From: an uncultured Oscillospiraceae bacterium
GTDB lineage: Bacteria > Bacillota > Clostridia > Oscillospirales > Oscillospiraceae
Reading direction: 5' to 3'
NCBI GenBank assembly: GCA_944385705.1
Contig: CALWYF010000003.1
Coordinates: 1 to 64,000 of the forward strand
Length of the DNA stretch: 64,000 nucleotides
Under the pieces are notes generated by a model. The model did not search any database. It was not told where the DNA came from and worked only from the letters and a program-made list of their open reading frames with translations. A program made the translations under genes and the position numbers. This document shows positions 50,977 to 60,087 of this stretch, piece by piece (within the stretch, counting starts at the first letter, position 1; each line of letters opens with the position of its first letter).

Positions 50977-52053
50977 ATGGAAAAAACAAAAAAAGGCGTC
51001 CGCCTGGAGCACATCTCCAAGATATATCAGGACCCCAAGACCGGCAAGGATTTCTATGCCGTGCATGACACCTCCCTGACCATAGAGCCGGGCAGCTTCG
51101 TAACTCTCCTGGGTCCCTCCGGCTGCGGCAAGACCACCACTCTGCGTATGATCGCCGGCTTTGAAAGCCCGGACGAGGGCGAGATCTATCTGGGAGACGA
51201 GCCCATAAACGAACTGACCCCCAACAAGCGGGACACGGCCATGGTCTTCCAGAGCTATGCCCTGCTGCCCCATTACAATGTCTTTGACAACGTGGCCTAC
51301 GGTTTGAAGCTGCGGAAGGTGCATAAGGACGAGATAAAAGAGCGGGTCATGAAGATCCTGGACCTGGTGGAGCTCAGCGGCATGGAAGGGCGCATGACAA
51401 ACCAGCTCTCCGGCGGCCAGCAGCAGCGCGTTGCCCTGGCCCGCGCCCTGGTCATCGAGCCCTCGGTGCTCCTCTTTGACGAGCCCCTTTCCAACCTGGA
51501 TGCAAAGCTCCGCGTCTCCATGCGTACCGAGATCCGGCGCATCCAGCAGGAGGTGGGCATTACCGCCATCTATGTCACCCATGACCAGAGCGAGGCCATG
51601 GCCCTGTCCGACAGCATAATTATCATTAACAAGGGCGTGGTGGCCCAGGTGGGCACGCCCCAGGAGATATACTACCACCCCAACAGCGAGTTTGTGGCCG
51701 ACTTCATCGGCGAGGCAAACTTCCTCAAGGGCACTCTTACCGGCCAGAGCGGCAGTAAGGCTGCCTTCAGCATAGAGGGCAACAGCCTTGAGGTGGAGAG
51801 TCAGGGCAAGCTGGAGCCGGGGAAAGAGTATACCCTGGTGCTGAGGCCGGAATCCGCCCATCTGGCCGAGGAGGGCGGATTGCCCTGCAAGGTCACTCTC
51901 AGCTGCTTTATGGGCTCCTATCAGAACTATCAGGTCATGGTGGGCAATACCCTGGTCAAGCTCACCGAGAGCAACCCCAAAAACAAGAAGATATACAAGG
52001 TGGGGGATAGCTGCGCTCTGAGGTTCGAGCCCGATGCCGTGCATATCCTGTAA
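50977..52053 (+). CDS. ATPase subunit of ABC importer 1
   Basis: 358 residues. Walker A G-P-S-G-C-G-K-T-T (46-54), signature L-S-G-G-Q-Q-Q-R, Walker B L-L-F-D-E-P and the H-loop V-T-H-D-Q are all present. A C-terminal TOBE domain (about 280-355) marks the FbpC/PotA/MalK group and may regulate. Closes the importer 1 operon; terminator 10 bases downstream. Confidence 0.94.
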   Translation: MEKTKKGVRLEHISKIYQDPKTGKDFYAVHDTSLTIEPGSFVTLLGPSGCGKTTTLRMIAGFESPDEGEIYLGDEPINELTPNKRDTAMVFQSYALLPHYNVFDNVAYGLKLRKVHKDEIKERVMKILDLVELSGMEGRMTNQLSGGQQQRVALARALVIEPSVLLFDEPLSNLDAKLRVSMRTEIRRIQQEVGITAIYVTHDQSEAMALSDSIIIINKGVVAQVGTPQEIYYHPNSEFVADFIGEANFLKGTLTGQSGSKAAFSIEGNSLEVESQGKLEPGKEYTLVLRPESAHLAEEGGLPCKVTLSCFMGSYQNYQVMVGNTLVKLTESNPKNKKIYKVGDSCALRFEPDAVHIL

Positions 52054-52062
52054 GCAAACCTG

Positions 52063-52094
52063 AAAAAACCTGCTGCATCAGCAGCAGGTTTTTT
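52063..52094 (+). terminator. Terminator after ABC importer 1
   Basis: AAAAAACCTGCTGC, ATCA loop, GCAGCAGGTTTTTT: perfect 14-bp stem with T-run. Confidence 0.9.
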
Positions 52095-52104
52095 ATTGCC
52101 CTCA

Positions 52105-52134
52105 TTGTAAAAAGGTGCCCATCCGTGATAAAAT
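52105..52134 (+). promoter_or_regulatory. Promoter of the sensor operon
   Basis: TTGTAA (52105-52110), 18 bases, TAAAAT (52129-52134), 33 bases ahead of the lipoprotein ATG. Confidence 0.6.
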
Positions 52135-52166
52135 CAGAAAAAACAAAAGCAGGGGGGACGGCGTAA

Positions 52167-53165
52167 ATGAAGAGAACAGCGGCGGGCATTCTTGCCCTTC
52201 TTGCCTTGCTGGCCGCAGGCTGCGGCAGAGCCGGGGGCACCGACGGCAGCGCCTTTGCCCCGCCGGAGGAGCAGCGGCTGGTGATATACACTTCCCACAA
52301 GCAGGAGGTGTACGAGCCCCTGGTAAGGGAATTTGAGCAGCGCACCGGTATCTGGGTGGAGCTGGAGACCGGGGGGACCACGGAGCTGCTGGAGAGGATA
52401 GCCAGGGGAGATACGGACTGCGATCTGATGCTGGGGGGCGGAGCGGACAGTCTCAGCGCCTATGCCTCCTGCTTCAGCCCTTATTACAGCGTTTACAACG
52501 ATAACATCCTGCCCCGGTACCGCAGTGCCGACGGCAGCTACAGTCCCTTTTCCGTGCTGCCGGTGGTGCTGATATACAATACCAAGCTGGTGCGCATGAA
52601 TCCGCCGGAGGGCTGGGAGAGCCTTCTGGACTCTGCCTGGCGGGGGAGGATAGCCTTTGCCGACCCGGAGGTGTCCGGCTCCAGCTATACGGGACTTTGT
52701 ACCCTTCTCCAGGCCCTGCCCGGAGACAGGGAGGAGAATCTGAAAAAATTTGCATATAACCTCAAGGGCCGCCAGCTCTCCTCCTCGGGAGAGGTGGTCA
52801 GCGCCGTGGCCGAGGGCAGCTGCTACATAGGCGTCACCCTGGAGGAGACGGCCCTGAAGGGAATAGCGGAAGGCTATGATATAGCTATCATCTATCCCAG
52901 AGAGGGCACCAGCGCCCTGCCAGACGGGGCGGCGGTGGTGTCCGGCTGTGCCCATGAGGCCAACGCCAGAAGCTTCATCGACTTCATGCTCAGTCCGGAG
53001 ATACAGCAGATGCTGGAGGAGGACTTTTCCCGCCGGGGAGTCTGCGGCCCCGGGGGAGAAACGGAGGATATCAAGCTCATAGACTATGACATAAGCTGGG
53101 CCAGCGGAGAGCAAAAAAATTTGCTGAGCCTGTGGAGAGCGCAGTTTGAAGGAGCGGAAAAATGA
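52167..53165 (+). CDS. Substrate-binding sensor lipoprotein (HptA-like)
   Basis: 332 residues. Signal peptide with lipobox A-A-G-C (Cys19), then an FbpA/AfuA-type binding domain (L-V-I-Y-T-S-H-K-Q-E, D-L-M-L-G-G-G-A-D). No permease or ATPase follows; its stop overlaps the histidine kinase start by 4 bases. In Staphylococcus HptRSA and enteric PgtC-PgtB-PgtA such a binding protein acts as the extracytoplasmic sensor for a phosphorylated sugar or glycerate. I infer that role here from architecture; the ligand is not proven. Confidence 0.8.
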   Translation: MKRTAAGILALLALLAAGCGRAGGTDGSAFAPPEEQRLVIYTSHKQEVYEPLVREFEQRTGIWVELETGGTTELLERIARGDTDCDLMLGGGADSLSAYASCFSPYYSVYNDNILPRYRSADGSYSPFSVLPVVLIYNTKLVRMNPPEGWESLLDSAWRGRIAFADPEVSGSSYTGLCTLLQALPGDREENLKKFAYNLKGRQLSSSGEVVSAVAEGSCYIGVTLEETALKGIAEGYDIAIIYPREGTSALPDGAAVVSGCAHEANARSFIDFMLSPEIQQMLEEDFSRRGVCGPGGETEDIKLIDYDISWASGEQKNLLSLWRAQFEGAEK

Positions 53166-54865
53166 TAAAATGGATAAAACGCTCCTTCAGAAACCGCATA
53201 TTCGTCACGGTTCTCCTGGTGACTTTGCTGCCCATGCTGCTTTGTGATGTGCTGGTGATGCAGCTGGCCATAGGCAACAGCCAGGAGCTGCTGTACCAGC
53301 AGGCCATGGACGAGCTGGAGCTTCTGGAGCAGGAGCTGGATACCATGCTGGAGCAGGCGGACGACCTCACCCAGGCGCTGTCGGAGAGCACCGTGGTACG
53401 CAGCGCCCTGCGCCGGGGCGGCAGCGACTCCAAGCTTTTGTACCAGGTGCTGTATCAGGAGAGCGCCCAGCTGAGAGACTATGCCGTGGCCGAGGTCTAC
53501 GACGGGGAGGGACGCCGCCTCTACAGCAGCGACAGCAGCCAGCTGGAAGCGGTGCTGCCCACCGGCTGGGGAGTATTGCGCTCGGCGGGAGAAAGCCGGG
53601 AACTGAGCATACAGGCCGGCCGGGAGCCGGGACTCACATTGGCCCGGGCGGTGCGCAGCTATGACGGAGGCATACTGGGATATATTCTGGTCCGGGTGAC
53701 CGAGGCGGGGTTTGACAGCCTGCTGGGAGACAGCTTCGGCTCCGCCAACGATGTTTTCCTGCTGGACGGCACATGGCGTCAGGTCTACAGCTCCGACAGC
53801 ATACATACCGGAGAAAAAATAGACGACATGAGAGAGGCCGTCCTCTCCGGCCTGGAACTGGGGGACGGATATTACAGCGTCTACCTCAGGGCGCTGGACC
53901 GGGGAGATCTCACCCTTATATTGCAGCAGCCAAAGGCCTATACCCCTGCGGTCATGAGCTCGGTGTACTACGCCTGCCTGATGATGGGGCTGCTGTGTCT
54001 GGTGCTGAGTCTGGTGTGCGCCTGGATAATCAGCCATTACCTCTCAAAACCGGTGAACCAGCTGGATGAGGCCATGGGCCGGGTAGAGAGAGGTGATTAC
54101 GAGGTGGAGCTTTCAAGCGACAGGAGCGACGAGATGGGACGTCTCAGCTCCAGCTTCAACCGCATGACCCGGGAGTACCGGCAAAATCTGGAGCGCTCGG
54201 TGCAGCATGAGCGGGAGCTGAACGAGACGGAGCTGTCCATGCTCCAGGCTCAGCTGAATCCCCACTTTCTGTATAATACCCTGGACAGTATGAAGTGGCT
54301 GGGAATCACCAACCACGTGCCCCAGGTGGCGGCTATGGCCACGGGCCTGGCGGCCCTGCTTAGAGCCGGCATTTCCGGGGATAAACTGATCACCCTGGAG
54401 CAGGAGCTTGAGCTGCTGGAAAAGTACCTGGATATCCAGTCGGTGCGTTTTGAAGACCGCTTCACCTGGGAGACGGATATAGACGAGAGCTTCCAGCACT
54501 GTCTGGTGCCGAAGCTCATTCTCCAGCCCCTGGTGGAAAATTCCATAATTCACGGAGTAGCCAACATGGACGACGGCTATATAAAGCTCTCCGCCTCGGC
54601 GGAGGGGGAGACCTTGGTGCTGGCTGTGGAGGATAACGGCCAGGGCATACCCCCGGAGATACTGGAGAGGCTTAAAAGCCCGGAGCGGGAGCTGCCTGCG
54701 GGACATCTGGGATTGAGGAACGTGGACAGAATAGTGCGGCTGTACTATGGAAAGGAGTACGGTATATCCGCCGTATCTGTGCCGGGCACGGGCAGCCGGG
54801 TGGAGTTGCGTATGCCCATGAGGAAGAAGGAGGAAAAGGATGCTGAAGGTTCTTGTGATAGATGA
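53162..54865 (+). CDS. YesM/HptS-type sensor histidine kinase
   Basis: 567 residues. Membrane helix 1 (about 13-36), a large extracytoplasmic sensor region (37-260), helix 2 (about 262-288), HAMP, then the LytS/YesM-class kinase. The phospho-acceptor is H368 in L-N-P-H-F-L-Y-N-T-L; ATP-binding boxes are L-V-E-N-S-I-I-H-G and D-N-G-Q-G-I-P. Coupled by overlap to both the lipoprotein before it and the regulator after it (26-base overlap). Likely reads the ligand-bound state of the lipoprotein. Confidence 0.9.
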   Translation: MIKWIKRSFRNRIFVTVLLVTLLPMLLCDVLVMQLAIGNSQELLYQQAMDELELLEQELDTMLEQADDLTQALSESTVVRSALRRGGSDSKLLYQVLYQESAQLRDYAVAEVYDGEGRRLYSSDSSQLEAVLPTGWGVLRSAGESRELSIQAGREPGLTLARAVRSYDGGILGYILVRVTEAGFDSLLGDSFGSANDVFLLDGTWRQVYSSDSIHTGEKIDDMREAVLSGLELGDGYYSVYLRALDRGDLTLILQQPKAYTPAVMSSVYYACLMMGLLCLVLSLVCAWIISHYLSKPVNQLDEAMGRVERGDYEVELSSDRSDEMGRLSSSFNRMTREYRQNLERSVQHERELNETELSMLQAQLNPHFLYNTLDSMKWLGITNHVPQVAAMATGLAALLRAGISGDKLITLEQELELLEKYLDIQSVRFEDRFTWETDIDESFQHCLVPKLILQPLVENSIIHGVANMDDGYIKLSASAEGETLVLAVEDNGQGIPPEILERLKSPERELPAGHLGLRNVDRIVRLYYGKEYGISAVSVPGTGSRVELRMPMRKKEEKDAEGSCDR

Positions 54866-55586
54866 CGAGACGGTGGTGCGCCGAGGCATAGTCCTGGGGG
54901 TTGACTGGGCGGCCATGGGCTGCGTGGTGGTGGGAGAAGCCGCCAACGGCGAAGAGGGCTTGCTGGCGGTGGAGCGCTACAGTCCTAACCTTATAATCAC
55001 CGATGTGCGCATGCCCAGAATGGACGGCATAGAGATGCTCCAGGAGCTGCGCTGCCGGGGCTGCCGGGCCCACGTGATACTTCTCACCGCCTACAGCGAT
55101 TTTGAATATGTGCGTTCGGCCTTGCAGCTGGGAGCCGACGACTATCTGCTCAAGCCCTTTGAAGACAAGGAGCTGATAGCGGCGGTGGAGCGGGTACACC
55201 AGAAGGAGCAGGAGCGCAGCGGGCTGAGCCTCAGCGAGGGGCTGCTGCTGTCCAAGGGGGACAAGAGCCGCTATGTTCTCCAGGCCCTGGAGTATATAGC
55301 GGAGCACTTTGCCGAGAGCGGCATAAACATTACCGGCATTGCCCAGCACCTGGGGGTCAGTGAGGGGCACCTGAGCCACGTGTTCAAAAAGGAGACCAAC
55401 TACACCGTGGTGGGTTATCTCACCCGCTACAGGATACACATGGCCATGAAGCTTCTGCGGGACTGCCGGTATAAGGTCTATGAGGTGGCGGACATGGTGG
55501 GCTATAAGGACGTGGCCTATTTCGGCAGCACCTTCAAGAAGCTCACCGGCCTTTCACCTTCGGAGTATCAGGACCGCTGCCGCTGA
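54840..55586 (+). CDS. AraC-type response regulator (YesN/HptR-like)
   Basis: 248 residues. Receiver domain with acidic pair D8-D9, phosphorylated D55 (I-T-D-V-R-M-P), T83 and K105; C-terminal AraC DNA-binding domain (about 145-245) with two HTH motifs ending P-S-E-Y-Q-D-R. Shorter than most YesN proteins (about 500) and equal to HptR. It probably switches on the flanking importers. Start overlaps the kinase gene by 26 bases with GGAGGAAAAGG ahead. Confidence 0.9.
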   Translation: MLKVLVIDDETVVRRGIVLGVDWAAMGCVVVGEAANGEEGLLAVERYSPNLIITDVRMPRMDGIEMLQELRCRGCRAHVILLTAYSDFEYVRSALQLGADDYLLKPFEDKELIAAVERVHQKEQERSGLSLSEGLLLSKGDKSRYVLQALEYIAEHFAESGINITGIAQHLGVSEGHLSHVFKKETNYTVVGYLTRYRIHMAMKLLRDCRYKVYEVADMVGYKDVAYFGSTFKKLTGLSPSEYQDRCR

Positions 55587-55767
55587 ATCAAGGCCTGTTG
55601 TTAAAAATCCACAAAAAGCCCGGGGAAATTTCTGCATTTTAAAAGGCACTCCTGACAGAATCAACAGTATAATCGCAGAATTGTCCCATTCCAATTTCCG
55701 TGGGAGAGCAGGTATAATTAATACAGCTATATTGCTGCCAATAAAATTGTAAAGGAGAAAAGCTAAA

Positions 55768-57048
55768 ATGAAGAAGTTGCTTGCGCTTTTGCTTGCCCTG
55801 GCAATGCTGCTGACTCTGGGTGCCTGTGCCAAGACACCGGCCCAGGAAGAGGCAGCCCCCGCCGAGGAAGCCGCCCCTGCTCCCGCTGAGGATGCCGGAG
55901 GAGAAAAGGACTATTCCGGCTACACCATCCGCATCTACTCCAACTCCAACTCCACCGAGCGTACCACCTGGCTTATAAACGAGGCCAAGGACGCCGGCTT
56001 CACCATCTCCATTGACGACAACAGCGTCATCTCCGGCGACGATGCAGCCATCCAGGCCGCCAATGAAAACAAGGACGGCGATATCCTCTTTGGCCTCAAC
56101 GAGACCCGCTGGAGCCAGGTCGTCAACGGCACCTATGAGAACCTGAAGCTGGTGGATTGGACTCCCAGCTGGGCCGAAGAAGTGGGCGAGTATGTCTATC
56201 CCGGCGCAGCCTACGGCCTGGTCATCCAGAACGTGCTGATGCTCTACCGTACCGACGAGTACGGCACCAACGGCGAGAGCCTCCACTTTGAGCACTGGGC
56301 AGACGTGGTGGACTGCGGCTACAGCTGGTACCGCCAGAACAAGGTGGGCGGCACCACCAACTCCAACATAAACTCTGCCATGCTCTATGCCTTCGTTGAC
56401 CCTGAGTCCCCCGCCGGCGGCATCAGCATCGATGGCTGGAAGACTCTGTGGAAGTACTGCGCTGACGGCGTGTACTCCTCCGATGACGACTATAAGTACG
56501 GTTTCCAGCCCCTGAATAAGGGCGACGTTCAGGTCTCCACCTACTACTCATCCTCCCTCTACGGCAACATTGACGCTGCCGCCGACAGCTCCGAGCATCC
56601 CCTTATCGGCGCTCTGGAGCCTGAGAACTGGGCGCTGGTGGATATAGACGACGGCACCTATTACATCGCCGAGTATCTGGGCATCCTGGATAAGGCCGGC
56701 CGCAGCGCCGAGGAGACCGAGGCCGTCATGGCCTTTGCCGAGTGGTTCGGCTCCGCCGACGTACAGGCTGCCTGGGGAGAGGAGTTCGACTCCTATCCCT
56801 GCAACACTGCCGCCGCCGCCATCCTCTACCCCGACGGCATCCCCGCCATCTACACCATCAAGAACTTTGCCCTTACCCCTGTTGAGGGCACCGATATGAA
56901 CTATGCCGAGTATGTTGCCGCCCACTCCAGCGAGTGGACCAACATCATGACCAACCTGGGCTTCTACTGGGCCGACCAGAGCGCCGCAGTTGCCGAGCCC
57001 GATTGGGAGAATCTGGACTGGGCTACCCTGACCCAGGCTGCCGGCTGA
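55768..57048 (+). CDS. Substrate-binding lipoprotein of ABC importer 2
   Basis: 426 residues. Lipobox L-G-A-C (Cys20) with an Ala/Glu/Pro spacer, then a two-lobe binding domain beginning T-I-R-I-Y-S-N-S-N-S; D-I-L-F-G-L-N-E-T marks the FbpA/ThiB/PotD group. Rich in Trp, Tyr and Asp. Upstream, 55587-55767 contains two TATAAT hexamers (55663-55668 and 55713-55718) without good -35 boxes, as expected of an activator-dependent promoter next to an AraC-type regulator. AAAGGAG precedes the ATG. Confidence 0.85.
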   Translation: MKKLLALLLALAMLLTLGACAKTPAQEEAAPAEEAAPAPAEDAGGEKDYSGYTIRIYSNSNSTERTTWLINEAKDAGFTISIDDNSVISGDDAAIQAANENKDGDILFGLNETRWSQVVNGTYENLKLVDWTPSWAEEVGEYVYPGAAYGLVIQNVLMLYRTDEYGTNGESLHFEHWADVVDCGYSWYRQNKVGGTTNSNINSAMLYAFVDPESPAGGISIDGWKTLWKYCADGVYSSDDDYKYGFQPLNKGDVQVSTYYSSSLYGNIDAAADSSEHPLIGALEPENWALVDIDDGTYYIAEYLGILDKAGRSAEETEAVMAFAEWFGSADVQAAWGEEFDSYPCNTAAAAILYPDGIPAIYTIKNFALTPVEGTDMNYAEYVAAHSSEWTNIMTNLGFYWADQSAAVAEPDWENLDWATLTQAAG

Positions 57049-57071
57049 TTCAATAAGTAAATACCCTAAAT

Positions 57072-57101
57072 GCTATGGCGAGCCTCAGGGCTCGCCATAG
57101 C
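57072..57101 (+). terminator. Intercistronic hairpin after the second lipoprotein gene
   Basis: GCTATGGCGAGCC, TCAG loop, GGCTCGCCATAGC: perfect 13-bp stem 23 bases after the stop. No immediate U-run, so it may protect or attenuate rather than fully stop. Same position as the hairpin in importer 1. Confidence 0.65.
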
Positions 57102-57148
57102 GCAAAAGAGCAGTTTTTAAAAGAGAGAACTTTAAGGAGAAATGATTT

Positions 57149-58186
57149 ATGATAAGGCTCAATGACATTGTGGTGAAGTTTGGGGATTTTACTGCCCTGC
57201 ACGGCATCAACGTCCACGTGAAGGAAGGGGAGTTCTTCACTTTCCTGGGCCCCTCCGGCTGCGGCAAGACCACCACGCTGCGCACTCTCACGGGCTTCAT
57301 TGAGCCGGTGGAAGGCAGCGTTGTAGTCAAGGGCAAGGACATAACCCATGTGCCCATAGAAGACAGAAACATCGGCATAGTCTTCCAAAGCTATGCCCTT
57401 TTCCCCACCATGACCGTGTACGACAATATTGCCTTCGGCCTGAAGGTGAAGAAGCTGAAAAAACCGGAGATAGATAAGCGGGTGCGGGAGATAGCCAAGA
57501 AGGTGGATCTCAGCGACGAGCAGCTGATGAAGGCCGTGTCCCAGCTTTCCGGCGGCCAGCAGCAGCGTGTGGCCATAGCCCGGGCCCTGGTGACGGGACC
57601 GGCCATAATCTGCATGGACGAACCCCTTTCAAACCTGGATGCAAAGCTCCGGGTGCAGCTGAGAAACGAGCTGAAAAAGATGCAGAAGGAGTTCGGCATC
57701 ACCACCATATATGTCACCCACGACCAGGAGGAGGCCCTGACCCTGTCCGACCGTATCGCCGTTTTCAACAAGGGCGTGATAGAGCAGGTGGGTACTCCCA
57801 ACCAGGTCTATAACCACAGCGAAACTGAATTTGTCTGCAACTTCATCGGCGATATCAACCGGCTGGGGCCGGAGATCGTGGGTGAGCTTAAAAAAATCGG
57901 GGCTGAGGTCGACCCCAAAAAGCACAACTATATGCGCCTGGAGCGCATCCATGTGAATTCCCCGGCCCGGCCCGGGGAGCTGGAGCTGGATGGCGTGGTG
58001 GACAGCCTGGAATACTACGGGCTGTACATAAAGTATTACATCACCGCCGGCGGCCAGACTTTGAAAGTCATAGAGAAAAACGACGGGGTGAATATATACT
58101 CTCCAAATCAGAAGGTCAAAGTGCTTATAAACCCCGCCCATATCATGGCCTATGAGCCCTCGGGAGAGGAGGCGGAGGAGAAGTGA
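57149..58186 (+). CDS. ATPase subunit of ABC importer 2
   Basis: 345 residues. Walker A G-P-S-G-C-G-K-T-T (35-43), L-S-G-G-Q-Q-Q-R signature, Walker B I-I-C-M-D-E-P, and V-T-H-D-Q-E-E-A. Like importer 1's ATPase it has a C-terminal TOBE-type domain. Gene order (lipoprotein, ATPase, permease) differs from importer 1 (lipoprotein, permease, ATPase), so the two are not a simple recent tandem copy. Overlaps the permease start by 4 bases. Confidence 0.94.
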   Translation: MIRLNDIVVKFGDFTALHGINVHVKEGEFFTFLGPSGCGKTTTLRTLTGFIEPVEGSVVVKGKDITHVPIEDRNIGIVFQSYALFPTMTVYDNIAFGLKVKKLKKPEIDKRVREIAKKVDLSDEQLMKAVSQLSGGQQQRVAIARALVTGPAIICMDEPLSNLDAKLRVQLRNELKKMQKEFGITTIYVTHDQEEALTLSDRIAVFNKGVIEQVGTPNQVYNHSETEFVCNFIGDINRLGPEIVGELKKIGAEVDPKKHNYMRLERIHVNSPARPGELELDGVVDSLEYYGLYIKYYITAGGQTLKVIEKNDGVNIYSPNQKVKVLINPAHIMAYEPSGEEAEEK

Positions 58187-60087
58187 GCAAAAGCCTGGAT
58201 GGACGACTGCGGGCGGAATTCCTGTTCAGAATCATAGGGCTGGGTATATTCATATACCTGTTCTTCGGCTTCATGCTTCTGCCCTGCCTCAACACCCTGA
58301 CCAGCATTTTCACCACTACCAATGCCCAGGGGGAGAGAGACCCGCTGGCGGTTATACGCTTCTTCTTTGCCGGGAACATGGGCAAATATGTGTGGAACTC
58401 TCTGAAGCTGGCTCTCTGCCTGGTGGTGACGGTGAATATAGTGGGCGTGTCCATAGTTTTGCTCACCGAGTATTTTGACATCAAGGGGGCAAAGATACTT
58501 CGCCTGGGCTATATGACCACACTTATCTATAGTGGCGTGGCCCTGGTCACCGGCTATCTGTTCCTCTATGCCCCAGACGGTATACTCACCACAGCCCTGG
58601 CCAACGCCTTTCCCGGATTCAATGAAAACTGGTTTACCGGCTTCAACGCTGTGCTCTTCACCATGACTTTTGCCTGTACCAGCAACCACGCTCTGTTTCT
58701 GAGAAACGCCATCCGGGGCATAGACTACAACACGGTGGAGGCGGCCCGGAACATGGGAGCAAAGCCCTTCAAGGTGCTGTGGAAGGTGGTCTTTCCCACC
58801 CTTATCCCCACCATGTTCTCTCTGACGGTCATGACCTTTATCACCGGCCTTTGCGCTATGTCTGCCCCAACCCTGCTGGGCTATGACTCCATAAACCCGG
58901 AGATCGTGCGCCTGGCCGGTTCCTCCACGGCGGACGAGGCCTTCCCCCAGGCCAGGGCGGCTCTGCTGTCCATCATCCTGGCCATGTTCACCATCATCCT
59001 GCTTACGGTGCTCTCCGCCTATGAGCGCAAGGGCCATTACCTCTCTGTGTCCAAAACCAAGACCAAGCTGGAAAAGCAGAAGATAACGAACCCTGTGGCC
59101 AATGTCCTGGCCCATATCTACGCCTATGTGCTCTTTGTCATCTACATGATACCCGTGGTGATGATAATAGTCTTCTCCTTCCAGACCTACAGTGCCATAC
59201 GTATGAAGAAGCTGGATCTGAGCAGCTGGACTCTGGTGAACTTCTTCGGCCAGGAGGACTATATGTACCTCACCAGCCGGGGCAAGTACAAGGTGAGAGA
59301 GGGCTCCATCTCCGGCCTGTTTGCAAACGAGGCAACCTTGGGCGGCATCAAGATGAGCTTTATGCTGTCCATAATCGCGGCAGCTCTGGCCTGCATCATA
59401 GTGGTGGTGGCCTGCAACTATATCTTCAAGCACAAGGGCAAGAAGTCCGGCATCGTGCTGGAATATGCCCTGCTCTTCCCCTGGCTGCTGCCTACCATAC
59501 TCATCTGCTATTCCTACCGCACCTATTTCAATTCCGAGACGATCTGGTACGTGGGCAATTATAATCTCTACTATGCCCAGAACGTGCGGCTGCTGATCAT
59601 CATGGCCTATACCGTGGTGAAGCTGCCCTTCTCATTGAGAATGATAAGGGCCTCCTTCTACGCCATAGACGAGGAGCTGGAGGATGCGGCCCGGAACCTG
59701 GGGGCAGGGGGCTTTACCACGTTCATGCGTGTAAAGCTGCCCATCATCCTGCCCAGTGTCCTGGCGGTGTTTGCCCTGAACTTCAACGCCCTCTTTACCG
59801 AGTACGACATGTCCGCCACCTTTGCCAGCTCCTACGGCACCAGCTACGCCATGGTCATCCAGGCCATGTGCGCCGAGGAGGGGCTCTATGGCTATAACGT
59901 GAACGCCTCGGGCCGCCGCTGTGCCTCTACGGTGTTTATAATGCTGGTCAGCGGACTGATTCTATACTTGGTCTACGGCGTGGGTGCCCGGGACCTGGGC
60001 GAGAGACTGGACCACAGGGCAAAGTGGCGCCGCCGCATGGAACGGATGGGCGTAGTGTTTGGAAAAAAGAAAAAGGAGACCGTATGA
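58183..60087 (+). CDS. Fused ABC permease of importer 2
   Basis: 634 residues, GTG start overlapping the ATPase stop. Two permease halves with about twelve membrane helices; EAA loops read V-E-A-A-R-N-M-G-A near residue 186 and E-D-A-A-R-N-L-G-A near 502. Longer than importer 1's permease, with an extra external stretch around 340-380. Its stop overlaps the HAD gene start by 4 bases. Confidence 0.92.
   Translation: MSKSLDGRLRAEFLFRIIGLGIFIYLFFGFMLLPCLNTLTSIFTTTNAQGERDPLAVIRFFFAGNMGKYVWNSLKLALCLVVTVNIVGVSIVLLTEYFDIKGAKILRLGYMTTLIYSGVALVTGYLFLYAPDGILTTALANAFPGFNENWFTGFNAVLFTMTFACTSNHALFLRNAIRGIDYNTVEAARNMGAKPFKVLWKVVFPTLIPTMFSLTVMTFITGLCAMSAPTLLGYDSINPEIVRLAGSSTADEAFPQARAALLSIILAMFTIILLTVLSAYERKGHYLSVSKTKTKLEKQKITNPVANVLAHIYAYVLFVIYMIPVVMIIVFSFQTYSAIRMKKLDLSSWTLVNFFGQEDYMYLTSRGKYKVREGSISGLFANEATLGGIKMSFMLSIIAAALACIIVVVACNYIFKHKGKKSGIVLEYALLFPWLLPTILICYSYRTYFNSETIWYVGNYNLYYAQNVRLLIIMAYTVVKLPFSLRMIRASFYAIDEELEDAARNLGAGGFTTFMRVKLPIILPSVLAVFALNFNALFTEYDMSATFASSYGTSYAMVIQAMCAEEGLYGYNVNASGRRCASTVFIMLVSGLILYLVYGVGARDLGERLDHRAKWRRRMERMGVVFGKKKKETV

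Noticed and set aside
49102..52044. 980-codon open frame on minus opposite the importer 1 genes
   Set aside because: It mirrors three well-conserved ABC genes on plus; its product is low-complexity His/Gly/Gln-rich with no domains. Long antisense frames are common in GC-rich coding DNA.
48015..52053. Firm call of a ferric-iron importer (FbpABC)
   Set aside because: The family name suggests iron, but the context of a sensor lipoprotein/kinase/regulator, HAD phosphatase and ROK-like kinase, and the lack of an obvious C-terminal tyrosine pair, speak for another substrate; left open.
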